In this document: in pieces, positions 1 through 7,600 of the stretch | How the letters are laid out: each line of letters begins with the position of its first letter | Numbering within the stretch: the first letter of the stretch is position 1 | Assembly: GCA_014305015.1 (NCBI GenBank) | Contig: JACRUB010000109.1 | Coordinates: 6,586 to 17,824, forward strand | Source of the DNA: Vulcanimicrobiota bacterium | GTDB lineage: Bacteria; Vulcanimicrobiota; Vulcanimicrobiia; Vulcanimicrobiales; Vulcanimicrobiaceae | Length of the DNA: 11,239 bases | Reading direction: 5' to 3' | Program-made: the position numbers and the translations under genes | The notes under the pieces: model-generated | Database searches by the model: none | Told to the model about the DNA's origin: nothing | Seen by the model: the letters and a program-made list of their open reading frames with translations, nothing else

Positions 1-266
1 GTAATCAGTAGCATGAGTGCCATGGAGACTCCTGCGCTCACGAGGCCGAGCGTTGTCGTACGGCCGAAGCGAAACCAGCGGAAGAAGATGACGACACTTG
101 CTATTGTAAGCGCCGCCAGTGTATCCCATTGCCAGGCGAACATGTGCGCGGCCTGGCTATATCCAATCGACCAAGCGCCGGCGATGATGATGAAGCAAAC
201 GAATGTGATAACGCGGTAGCGCGTAAGGCGATCGGGGGCGCCGTCGGCGAACAGCGACGGTGCCAA
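1..266 (-). CDS. Partial membrane protein of unknown function, cut by the left edge
   Basis: An open frame runs without a stop from just after PreA to the left edge. Translated from a TTG at 266-264 it begins (M)APSLFADGAPDRLTRYRV and gives about 88 residues. Three hydrophobic stretches look like membrane helices, at about residues 19-37, 48-66 and 71-88, with basic residues between them (RWFRFGR at 63-69). The TTG begins one base after the PreA TAG, so translational coupling is likely. No clear Shine-Dalgarno sequence is visible, and a CTG at 254 is an alternative start. An in-frame TGA lies 24 nt upstream of the TTG, so the frame cannot reach far into preA. A nucleobase or intermediate transporter would suit the operon, but the sequence does not resemble the start of NCS1 or NCS2 permeases as I know them. 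It could equally be the membrane part of a sensor or enzyme. The family is not recognised. Confidence 0.55.
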   Translation of the reverse strand, partial: MAPSLFADGAPDRLTRYRVITFVCFIIIAGAWSIGYSQAAHMFAWQWDTLAALTIASVVIFFRWFRFGRTTTLGLVSAGVSMALMLLI

Positions 267-267
267 G

Positions 268-1521
268 CTACGCCGTCACGGTGGAACTGCGCTGCTTCCA
301 CGATTCGGGCGGCAGGCCATTGGCAACTTGCACCATCTCGATGCAATCTTCAACCGGGCAAACCATCATGCAGAGATTGCACCCGACACAGTGGTTCTGG
401 TCCACCTTGAGCATCGCGACGTCATCGACGAGGACGCGGTCGATGCATTGATGCGCGGCGTCTTCGCACGCGATGTAACACTTGCTGCAGTGGATGCATT
501 TCTCTTGGTCGATCTCGGCCACGATTTGATAGTTGAGGTTGAGATTCTCCCAAGTCGTGATCTTGTTTTGGGCCTGTCCGATAAGCCCGTCCAGGGCGCC
601 AATCCCACGCGAGTCCATGTAGTTGGAAAGCCCGTCGATCATGTCTTCAACGATGCGGAAACCGTGATGCATGACGGCCGTGCAGACTTGCACGTTGGTT
701 GCGCCGAGCAAAAAGAATTCGACCGCATCCTGCCAAGTGGAGACTCCGCCTATGCCCGAGATAGGAATGCCGACTTCGGAATCACGGGCACACTCGTTGA
801 CCATATTGAGCGCAATCGGCTTTACTGCCGGACCGCAATACCCGCCATGCGAACTCTTCCCATCGACGTGCGGAATTGGGTTCCACGTTTCGATGTCGAC
901 GCCGATGAGGCTGTTGATCGTGTTGATCATGGAGATCGCGTGAGCGCCGCCCCGTTTGGCAGCGCGCGCGGTGGCGCGCACGTCGGTGATATTTGGCGTG
1001 AGCTTGACGATGACCGGAACTTCGGCTGCCTCGACCACCCACGCGGTGATCATCTCGACGATATCGGGATGCTGGCCGACGGCCGCACCCATGCCGCGTT
1101 CGCTCATACCGTGCGGACATCCGAAGTTGAGCTCAAAACCGTCGACGCCCGCGGCCTGTACCCGTTTGACCAACTCATGCCATGGTCCGCGTTCGGGTAC
1201 TTCCATTAACGAGCCGATAATTGCCCGGTCCGGATATTTTGCTTTGCACTCGCGAATCTCTTGAAGATTTTCTTCGAGTGGTCGGTCGGTAATCAGCTCG
1301 ATGTTATTGAGTCCGATAATTTTGTTTTGTTTGTAGTCCAGGGCTGCAAAGCGTGAGGTCACGTTTACGATCGGCGTGCCGAGGGTTTTCCAAACCGCGC
1401 CGCCCCAGCCGGCATCGAACGCGCGTAAAACTTGGTAGCCGCTGTTGGTCGGTGGCGCGGAGGCAAGCCAAAACGGATTGGGACTCTTGATGCCGGCCAG
1501 ATTTGATTGAAGATTAGCCAT
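268..1521 (-). CDS. preA: NAD-dependent dihydropyrimidine dehydrogenase, FMN/4Fe-4S subunit PreA
   Basis: This is the pyrimidine-reducing subunit of the PreT-PreA complex, which reduces uracil and thymine to their 5,6-dihydro forms with electrons from NADH passed on by PreT. It is cytoplasmic. Residues 1 to about 310 form a dihydroorotate-dehydrogenase-like TIM barrel that binds FMN. Family motifs include NFGCPHGMSERGMG (132-145), KLTPNITD (173-180), NTINSLIG (200-207), GGYCGPAVKPIAL (226-238) and SGIGG (255-259). Two C-terminal ferredoxin-type [4Fe-4S] motifs follow: C342/C345/C348/C352 and C378/C381/C384/C388. The length of 417 residues suits bacterial PreA. The ATG at 1519-1521 has a GGTGA Shine-Dalgarno at 1528-1532, spaced 6 nt. 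The gene lies 11 nt after preT, as expected for a stoichiometric complex. The position that I recall as the general-acid Cys of mammalian enzyme (loop LACGQ) is Val148 here (AAVGQ). Confidence 0.94.
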   Translation of the reverse strand: MANLQSNLAGIKSPNPFWLASAPPTNSGYQVLRAFDAGWGGAVWKTLGTPIVNVTSRFAALDYKQNKIIGLNNIELITDRPLEENLQEIRECKAKYPDRAIIGSLMEVPERGPWHELVKRVQAAGVDGFELNFGCPHGMSERGMGAAVGQHPDIVEMITAWVVEAAEVPVIVKLTPNITDVRATARAAKRGGAHAISMINTINSLIGVDIETWNPIPHVDGKSSHGGYCGPAVKPIALNMVNECARDSEVGIPISGIGGVSTWQDAVEFFLLGATNVQVCTAVMHHGFRIVEDMIDGLSNYMDSRGIGALDGLIGQAQNKITTWENLNLNYQIVAEIDQEKCIHCSKCYIACEDAAHQCIDRVLVDDVAMLKVDQNHCVGCNLCMMVCPVEDCIEMVQVANGLPPESWKQRSSTVTA

Positions 1522-1532
1522 GTTTTGTCACC

Positions 1533-2894
1533 CTACGCTGGAGCCTGCCCTGAGCCGTGTCGAAGGGAAGGGTCGTTTAAATACGCATCGACGCTACGGG
1601 CGGCGACTTTGCCTTGTTCGGCCGCCTCGACGACCATTGCCTCGCGTGTGCCTTTTTCGAAGATGCAGTCGCCCGCCGCAAAGACGCCGTGCCGTGAGGT
1701 TTGCAAGCTCTCGTCTACATCCACAACGCCTTCACGAGTGCGTATGCCAAGCTCCGCGAAGGTATCGAGCAGGCGCGATTGCCCGATTGCACTGATAATT
1801 GTATCGGCCGGCTCGATAAATTCCGAGCCCTGAATGGTCTTCGGTACGTGCATGAGGCTCTCCAAGACACCTTCGCCTGCCGCCACCAACTCCGTCCTGA
1901 TGAATTCGACGGCGCTCACGCGACCATTCTCGCCGATAATGCGCTTCGGGGCGCAGAAGAAGCGGAACTCGATGCCCTCCATCTTTGCGAAATCATATTC
2001 AAATTCGTAAGCGGTCATCTCGGCTTCGCCCCGGCGATAATACATCGTGACGTGTTCCGCGCCCAAGCGTTTGGCACACGTGAGGGCATCGATCGCGGTA
2101 TTGCCCGCCCCGATGACGGCAACGTGCTTACCGAGATTGCCAACGTCCTTGCCAAGCTTTGCGCGTTCGATGAAATCGAGCGCATCGAGGACCCCGCCTA
2201 ACTCTTCGCCCGGAATGGCGAGTTTCGGTACGCGGCCCATACCGCATGCGAGAACAACCGCATCGAAATCTTTAAGGAGCGATGCTAGGGTGATATCGCG
2301 TCCAACATGCGCGTTCGTCACAACGTTGGCGCCAAGTTTAACGACTTGCTGTGCTTCCCAGATCGCGACTTCAGCGGAGAGTCGAAAGGGAACAATGCCG
2401 TAAGTGTTCAGGCCGCCGAGTTGATCGTTTGAATCGAAGATCGTTACCGCGTGCCCGAAGCGTCGCAGATCGCGTGCAGCAGAGAGGCCCGCCGGGCCCC
2501 CTCCGATGATCGCGACGTGCTTACCGCTCGAAGGACCGGGCGTGAAGATTTCAACGTCGTTGTCCATCACCCAGTCGATTGCGTAACGCTGTAAGTCACC
2601 GATCCGGATGGGCGAATCATCTTTCTTATAGACGCAGGCGCCTTCGCACAATTCTTCGGTCGGACAAACGCGAGCGCAACTGGCGCCCATGGCGTTGGCG
2701 TCCAAAATGACGCGGGCGCTGCCTTTGAGATTTCCCGTCGCGATTTTGCCGATAAATGATGCCACGTCGATGTGCGTCGGGCATGCGTTCATACACGGTG
2801 CGTCATAACAATTGAGGCACCGGTTAGCTTCCAGCTTGACTTCGAGTTCGGTGAGCGGTTTGTGAATCGGCTCGCCGAGGGTAGGATAATCCAT
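1533..2894 (-). CDS. preT: NAD-dependent dihydropyrimidine dehydrogenase, FAD/NADH subunit PreT
   Basis: This is the electron-input subunit of dihydropyrimidine dehydrogenase. It oxidises NADH on FAD and sends electrons through Fe-S clusters to PreA. The N-terminal Cys-rich domain, shared with the glutamate synthase small chain and mammalian DPD, holds C26/C29/C34/C38 and C73/C77/C83/C87. An FAD-binding Rossmann motif GGGPAG is at 131-136. A nucleotide-binding motif GAGNTA at 262-267 lies in the NAD(P)H domain, followed by YYRRGEAEM (285-293). The second FAD motif, VFAAGDC, is at 404-410. The 453-residue length is normal. The ATG at 2892-2894 follows the mmsA stop by 4 nt, and I see no Shine-Dalgarno sequence before it, so translational coupling to mmsA is likely. 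The last residues (about SLRHGSGQAPA, 443-453) are encoded by a palindromic repeat (1548-1567) and its flank, so the C-terminus looks appended rather than native. Confidence 0.94.
   Translation of the reverse strand: MDYPTLGEPIHKPLTELEVKLEANRCLNCYDAPCMNACPTHIDVASFIGKIATGNLKGSARVILDANAMGASCARVCPTEELCEGACVYKKDDSPIRIGDLQRYAIDWVMDNDVEIFTPGPSSGKHVAIIGGGPAGLSAARDLRRFGHAVTIFDSNDQLGGLNTYGIVPFRLSAEVAIWEAQQVVKLGANVVTNAHVGRDITLASLLKDFDAVVLACGMGRVPKLAIPGEELGGVLDALDFIERAKLGKDVGNLGKHVAVIGAGNTAIDALTCAKRLGAEHVTMYYRRGEAEMTAYEFEYDFAKMEGIEFRFFCAPKRIIGENGRVSAVEFIRTELVAAGEGVLESLMHVPKTIQGSEFIEPADTIISAIGQSRLLDTFAELGIRTREGVVDVDESLQTSRHGVFAAGDCIFEKGTREAMVVEAAEQGKVAARSVDAYLNDPSLRHGSGQAPA
1548..1567 (-). repeat. Palindromic repeat copy 1, within the end of preT
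   Basis: On the minus strand this reads CCCTTCGACACGGCTCAGGG. It shares the core CTTCGAC..GGCTCAG with copies at 5985-6003 and 6577-6599 but has one extra base in the middle. Its ends pair (CCCT/AGGG). It encodes part of the PreT C-terminal tail. The core resembles small scattered repeats (CCTTCGACAAGCTCAGG type) that I recall from many environmental genomes. Confidence 0.7.
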
Positions 2895-2898
2895 TTTG

Positions 2899-4407
2899 CT
2901 ATTTATGTGTTGGGAACCCCAAGTTCATGCCGGCGTTGCTTTCATCCCAGCGGCTGGTCACGACCTTACCGCGAGTGTAGAAGCGAAAGCCGTCTTCGCC
3001 GTAAATGTGCAGATCTCCGAACAGCGAGTGTTTCCATCCGCCGAAACTATAATACCCAACGGGCACCGGAATCGGGACGTTGATGCCCACCATGCCGACT
3101 TCGACTTCGCTCTGGAACTTACGGGCGGCAGCCCCGTCACGCGTGAAGATCGAGGTTCCGTTTCCGTATGGGTTGTGCGCGATAAGCTGGAGCGCATCTT
3201 CCAGCGTAGAAGCCCGGACATTGATAAGCACCGGGCCGAAGATCTCCTCGGAATAGATCGACATCTGCGGCTTGACCTTATCAAAAAGTGTGGGGCCGAT
3301 GAAGAATCCTTGCTCGTGATCCGCTACCTTTAAAGGGCGGCCGTCAACGCTCAAGAGAGCGCCGTCGCGCTCGCCTTCCGCGATCAGACGCAGTACACGG
3401 TCACGCGCCTGTGGCGTTACGAGCGGGCCCATATCATTTTTGCGGTCGTGACCCGGCCCGACCTTGATGCTTTCAGCGCGCTTGCGAACCTCAGCGATGA
3501 ACTTCTCCGCGGCGTCGCCGACGGTGATCGTTGCGGATATCGCCATGCAGCGCTGGCCCGCCGAACCAAAAGCGGCGGAGACGGCGGCATCGGCGGCGGC
3601 TTCCATATCGGCATCCGGCATGACGACCATGTGGTTTTTTGCGCCGCCCAAAGCTTGCACGCGTTTGCCCTGCGTTGCCGCGGTTTCATAAATGTACCGA
3701 GCAATTGGGGTCGAGCCCACAAAACTGATCGCGGCAACATCGGGATGATGCATCAACGCATCGACTGCGACCTTATCGCCGTGGACCACGTTGAACACCC
3801 CGTCCGGCAAACCCGCATCCGCGAAGAGTTCCGCCACCCGGACGGCCGCAGACGGATCGCGCTCGGAGGGTTTGAGGACAAACGTATTCCCGGCGGCAAT
3901 TGCAAGGGCGAACATCCACGCGGGCACCATAATAGGAAAATTGAACGGCGTAATGCCGGCACAAACGCCAAGCGGCTGTCGAATCGAATACGTGTCGATG
4001 CTGCGCGAGACGTTCTCGCTGAACTGCCCTTTGAGTGCCTGCGGAAGCGAGCACGCAAAATCGATAACCTCCAGCGCGCGAGCGATTTCGCCTTCTGCGT
4101 CGCTGACGATCTTGCCGTGTTCGCTCGCGAGAATGGACGCAAGTTCGGGCGTATGATCGCGAACGAGGTGCCGGAACGCGAATAGAATCTCTGCGCGTTT
4201 GCCGAGCGGCGTCCGGCTCCAGGCGGGAAAAGCGGTCTTGGCGGCTTGCACCGCCCGATCGACCATCTCCTCATCGGCAAAGGCAACGTGAGCCTGCACT
4301 TGACCGCGGGCCGGGTCGAAGACATCGCCAAGACGCCCTCGGGCATCCGCGACGGCCTTGCCGCTTATGTGATGGCCGATGGTGCGCAGGGCAGGTGGTG
4401 CTTGCAT
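2899..4407 (-). CDS. mmsA: CoA-acylating (methyl)malonate-semialdehyde dehydrogenase
   Basis: This is an aldehyde dehydrogenase superfamily enzyme that oxidises malonate or methylmalonate semialdehyde with NAD+ and CoA, with loss of CO2, giving acetyl-CoA or propionyl-CoA. The 502-residue length matches the MmsA/IolA family. Visible motifs are TPFNFPIMVPAWM (153-165), the cofactor-binding lysine in VLKPSE (K179), GSTPIARYIY (231-240), the catalytic Cys287 in GQRCMA, and EEIFGPVL (387-394). The catalytic glutamate of hydrolytic aldehyde dehydrogenases is not seen in ALGGAKNH (252-259), as expected for a CoA-acylating enzyme. Arg110 (GEIARALE) and Arg286 (QRC) match arginines I recall as typical of this family. 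The ATG at 4405-4407 has a GGAAG-like site about 11 nt upstream. As first gene of the preT-preA operon, its likely job is the last step of beta-alanine or beta-aminoisobutyrate disposal from pyrimidines, though valine or inositol catabolism also uses this enzyme. Confidence 0.93.
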   Translation of the reverse strand: MQAPPALRTIGHHISGKAVADARGRLGDVFDPARGQVQAHVAFADEEMVDRAVQAAKTAFPAWSRTPLGKRAEILFAFRHLVRDHTPELASILASEHGKIVSDAEGEIARALEVIDFACSLPQALKGQFSENVSRSIDTYSIRQPLGVCAGITPFNFPIMVPAWMFALAIAAGNTFVLKPSERDPSAAVRVAELFADAGLPDGVFNVVHGDKVAVDALMHHPDVAAISFVGSTPIARYIYETAATQGKRVQALGGAKNHMVVMPDADMEAAADAAVSAAFGSAGQRCMAISATITVGDAAEKFIAEVRKRAESIKVGPGHDRKNDMGPLVTPQARDRVLRLIAEGERDGALLSVDGRPLKVADHEQGFFIGPTLFDKVKPQMSIYSEEIFGPVLINVRASTLEDALQLIAHNPYGNGTSIFTRDGAAARKFQSEVEVGMVGINVPIPVPVGYYSFGGWKHSLFGDLHIYGEDGFRFYTRGKVVTSRWDESNAGMNLGFPTHK

Positions 4408-4432
4408 CCAGCGATGTTCTTCCGTAGTTCCA

Positions 4433-4447
4433 CGGACGCCTCGTCCG
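4433..4447. repeat. Perfect 6-bp inverted repeat in the divergent spacer upstream of mmsA
   Basis: The sequence CGGACG-CCT-CGTCCG is a perfect 6-bp inverted repeat with a 3-nt centre. It lies 26 bp upstream of the mmsA start and between mmsA and the divergent small ORF. It could be an operator half-site pair for a regulator of the pyrimidine operon, or a hairpin in the mmsA leader RNA. No run of T follows on either strand, so it is not a typical terminator. A GC-rich 15-mer like this could also arise by chance. Confidence 0.35.
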
Positions 4448-4490
4448 AATCTGGGGCAAGCGACGGTTATATCGGCTGCCGGCTAGGGTA

Positions 4491-4496
4491 TATAGT
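4491..4496 (+). promoter_or_regulatory. -10-like box for a possibly leaderless small ORF
   Basis: TATAGT matches the -10 consensus at 5 of 6 positions, inside the AT-rich stretch GGTATATAGT in otherwise GC-rich DNA. It is 7 nt before the ATG at 4504, so transcription would start at or next to the start codon and the mRNA would be leaderless. The -35 region is weak; TTATAT at 4467-4472 is the nearest candidate. Confidence 0.4.
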
Positions 4497-4503
4497 CGCT
4501 TCT

Positions 4504-4668
4504 ATGAGCATCATCACTGGCGAAATTGACTTTTGCACCTGTCGCGACGAGGTTACGGGTCACGACGCTTTCGGCTGCACGCGCCAGGGCTGTGACTGCA
4601 CCCAAACGCAGTCGCAATTCGAGCAGCAGGCCGCTGTGTTGGCGTCGCTCGAGTACCTGCACGGCTAA
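4504..4668 (+). CDS. Small Cys-rich protein of unknown function (54 aa)
   Basis: This short ORF starts at an ATG 7 nt after a -10-like TATAGT and has no upstream Shine-Dalgarno sequence. The frame is open further upstream, but that part overlaps mmsA antisense, so the ATG after the promoter is preferred. The protein has Cys at 11, 13, 25, 30 and 32 and His at 20, giving a CxC ... H ... C-x4-CxC arrangement that suggests zinc or Fe-S binding. The C-terminal third (about 33-54) is Gln-rich, then ends ASLEYLHG, and may be helical. There is no signal peptide or membrane segment. Its TAA (4666-4668) overlaps the TAG of the convergent helicase gene (4665-4667) by two bases. I do not recognise the family. 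Its compact placement between two large genes and ordered Cys spacing favour a real gene, but a chance ORF cannot be excluded. Confidence 0.5.
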   Translation: MSIITGEIDFCTCRDEVTGHDAFGCTRQGCDCTQTQSQFEQQAAVLASLEYLHG

Positions 4669-7600
4669 AACAGGGCAAGTTGATCCGTCGGTGCGGCGGG
4701 TGCTTCCGGCTGCGAGGCGGTCGCCACAAAGGAACAGAGCAAGTTGGTGAGCGCCATTTGCTCGATAGTCGAGCAACGCAGATCCAGTAGGCGCGGGGAG
4801 CATACCAGGACTGCAAGGCAACGCGCGCGCGAAATCGCGACGTTAAAGCGGTTGCGGCTGAAAAGAAATTCAATGTTGCGCGGTAGTTCTTCGCTGCTCG
4901 AAGTTGCCATGGAGAAGAAGACGACCGCCGCCTCCTGACCTTGAAATTTATCAACGGTTCCAACTCTCACCGTGATATTGCGTTTTTTGAACTCGCGCTG
5001 AATGCGGCGGCGTTGCGCGTTGTACGGGGTGACGACGAGAATATCGTCAGCGGTGAGCGGTCCAGTCTTTCCCTGGGCATCCGTCCAGCTCGCAAGGAGC
5101 AGGGTCTCGATCTCCGCGGCGAGACGCACTGCCTCTTCGGTTGACTCTTGCGCATTCTCTCTATGATCCACTGGAATAAATCGCAGACCGGCACCACGTA
5201 GGCCGGCACCGGATTCTACAACTTGCTGATTTGTCTGCGGAGCACTGCGTAAACGCCCTTCGTAAACATTCTCAGAGATGAATTCGCACAGAGTGGGATG
5301 CATGCGATAGCTTTCGTCAAGAAAGACCCCACGTTCAGGCGCAATCGTCGCATCGTCACCCAGCAGGTGCTCGAGCGCCGAGCACCCGATTCCATCCGGG
5401 TGCGTTCCTTGGGAGACCTGCGCCAATTGCAGCGGATCTCCAAGCAAGACAATGTTTCTCGCGGACGGTGCAACGGCCACCGTATCCGCAAGGGCAATCT
5501 GGCCGGCTTCATCGATGAAAAGATAGTCTAGTACTTCCGCCAGCTCTTCGCGGGCAAATAACCATGAGGTGCCGGCGGCAAGCTGCCAATCTTGTGCGCC
5601 GAACGCTCCGTTATCGTCTGTGCTTTCGATCATCGCAACCGGCAGGCGTGATACAAATTCAGAATCTTCGCCCGAGCTGCACTTCTGTAAACCACGGAAG
5701 CGCATGGCAAGTGCCTGAGCCGTTTCTTCGACCTTGTGCAGCAGATTGTGAATCGCCGCGTGGCTGTTAGATAAAACCCCGACGCGTTTTCCGCTGCGTA
5801 GCAGCTCGGTAATAACCGACGCGGCCTTGGTTGATTTTCCGCTTCCCGGAGGGCCTTGAATAAACAGATAGCTGCCGTCGAGCGCACATACGAGCTCCGA
5901 AAGCGTTTGCGCGCTTACATGTTCAGGTTGGATTCGCTCGCCGGGTTGGTGATCTTTTAAGCGTGGGGGTTTGCGCAGGAGTAAGTCTTCGACAAGCTCA
6001 GACTGAGAAGGTTGCTGCGCAAGGTAGCGCTGCGCGATGCGTTCGAGAGACGCTTCTTGAGCGTCTGTGGCGATCGGTCGTCCCGGGATAAGCGCCTTCA
6101 GCGGCCCCGCTCCATGCACCGCGGCACTGCGCTTAAGTTGCAAGCGATTTGTCTCGGGGTCGATTGCGATAAGTTCGCCCGCGCTTTTGCGGGTCGCTGG
6201 GTCAAAGACCGTTCCGAGTTTGAGTTTGTACTGCTGATCCGGAAAGGCGTACGTGTAAACAAGGTTCTTTTCGGTGCTCTTGAGCTTGAATGGCTCGACG
6301 TCGTTACACAGCCGCAGGCCGCCGACGGCCTCATTGTCGCCGTGAATGAGATCGTCGCGATTCTCGCACCGGTCGTAGAAGGCCCACCACAGGGGCTTTT
6401 GCTCACGGCGGTGATACTCCATCACATGCGCGAGCATCCAGCGAAGACGCTCCCCATCCGGCTGTTGCTCAATGGTGAAGGCATCAAAGTCTTCGAGACC
6501 GTGGAGCAGCGAGTCGCGGAGTTCCTGGCGGTCGGAAAGTTTAGCGGCTTCTTTCTTTCGGCGCTGACAGCGAGAACATGCTTCGACGGGCTCAGCATGA
6601 CACAATTCTGAATCGGCCTTAGAGTACCACGCCATCTCGCCATGGCGCGCGACTGCTTCGGCGCGCAATTCAAGGAGCCACTCGCGCAGCATCCAGGTCG
6701 AGCGGCAATCGTCTTGATTGTAGCGCTCGATATCATCTAGAATGTCTTGGCGCGAGCGGTCTTGCACCCATGTTTCATACATGACGATGGAGTCGCCGCC
6801 GAACTTTGTCTCCGTCTCACGTTTCATTTCGTAAAACGCTTCGAGTTTCTTGATGGAGTACGACGGCTGCGAAATGACGATTCCCTGGCGAACGACGGCG
6901 TACAGATCGACGAAGACCTCGCCACGCAAGAGGTCGTCCACTTCGTTTTCCCGCGTGCTATGCAAGCCCATAAGTTTTCGCAGCGCGGTTTTCTCATAGG
7001 GCGCATAATGGTACACATGCATCTCCGGAAACTGCTTGCGGCGTTCCGTGAGATAATCGATGAAAGCCTCAAAGGCGCGCTTTTCTTCCACGGGCGTGTG
7101 CCCCCAAAAGCTACGGAACGGCAGGGCTTCATCCGGTGCATACACGCCGAAGAGATATTCAAGACCGCGGCCCGGCATAAACAGCGGATCGCCTTCCATA
7201 TCGAAAAAAATGTCGCCGCGCGCGGGCTTGGGTAAAAGCGCGAACCCCAGTTGCTCTTCCTTGGGATCCAACAGCTCGTAAAAGTATTTTTGCACGGTCC
7301 CGCTGCTGTTTGGCGCGAAGGCCTCGCGCTGCTGTTGTTGCAGGCGCGCTTGACGATGCAAGGTGAGAAACGTGGGCTCGGCCATGGCGGGGGGCCGCTG
7401 TTGCGGCGTAGCCGTTGCCAGCTCGCCGAGGGTAGAAATCTCTGCGCCTTGCAGCTTCTTGATTTGATCGCGCCGGATGCGCGCGACCAAACTCAAATGA
7501 TCGTCGTCCTCGCGCCGCTGCTTGCAGACCGGATCCCACGCGCAGACATCGCAGTGCTGGACCTTAAGCGGATAGGTTTCTCGCTTGGTGCTTGATTCGA

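Noticed and set aside
183..196. GATGATGATGAAG-like microsatellite
   Set aside because: It is only three repeats of a trinucleotide encoding Ile codons in a predicted membrane helix on the other strand; not a meaningful repeat.
328..1209. 293-codon plus-strand ORF antisense to preA
   Set aside because: It is a GC-rich shadow of the clearly recognised PreA frame, with Asp/Arg/Val-rich composition and no domain motifs.
3448..4185. 245-codon plus-strand ORF antisense to mmsA
   Set aside because: The opposite strand encodes an intact MmsA with all motifs; this frame has shadow-like composition rich in Arg, His and Asp.
4246..4503. Longer N-terminal extension of the small Cys-rich ORF into mmsA
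   Set aside because: The extension is antisense to the MmsA N-terminus and has no start signal; the ATG at 4504 follows a good -10 box.
4669..4700. Terminator between the convergent small ORF and helicase gene
   Set aside because: The stop codons overlap and no stable stem followed by a T run was found on either strand.
6012..6611. 199-codon plus-strand ORF antisense to the helicase fusion
   Set aside because: It lies wholly within the intact 1175-codon gene and has no recognisable motif or start signal.
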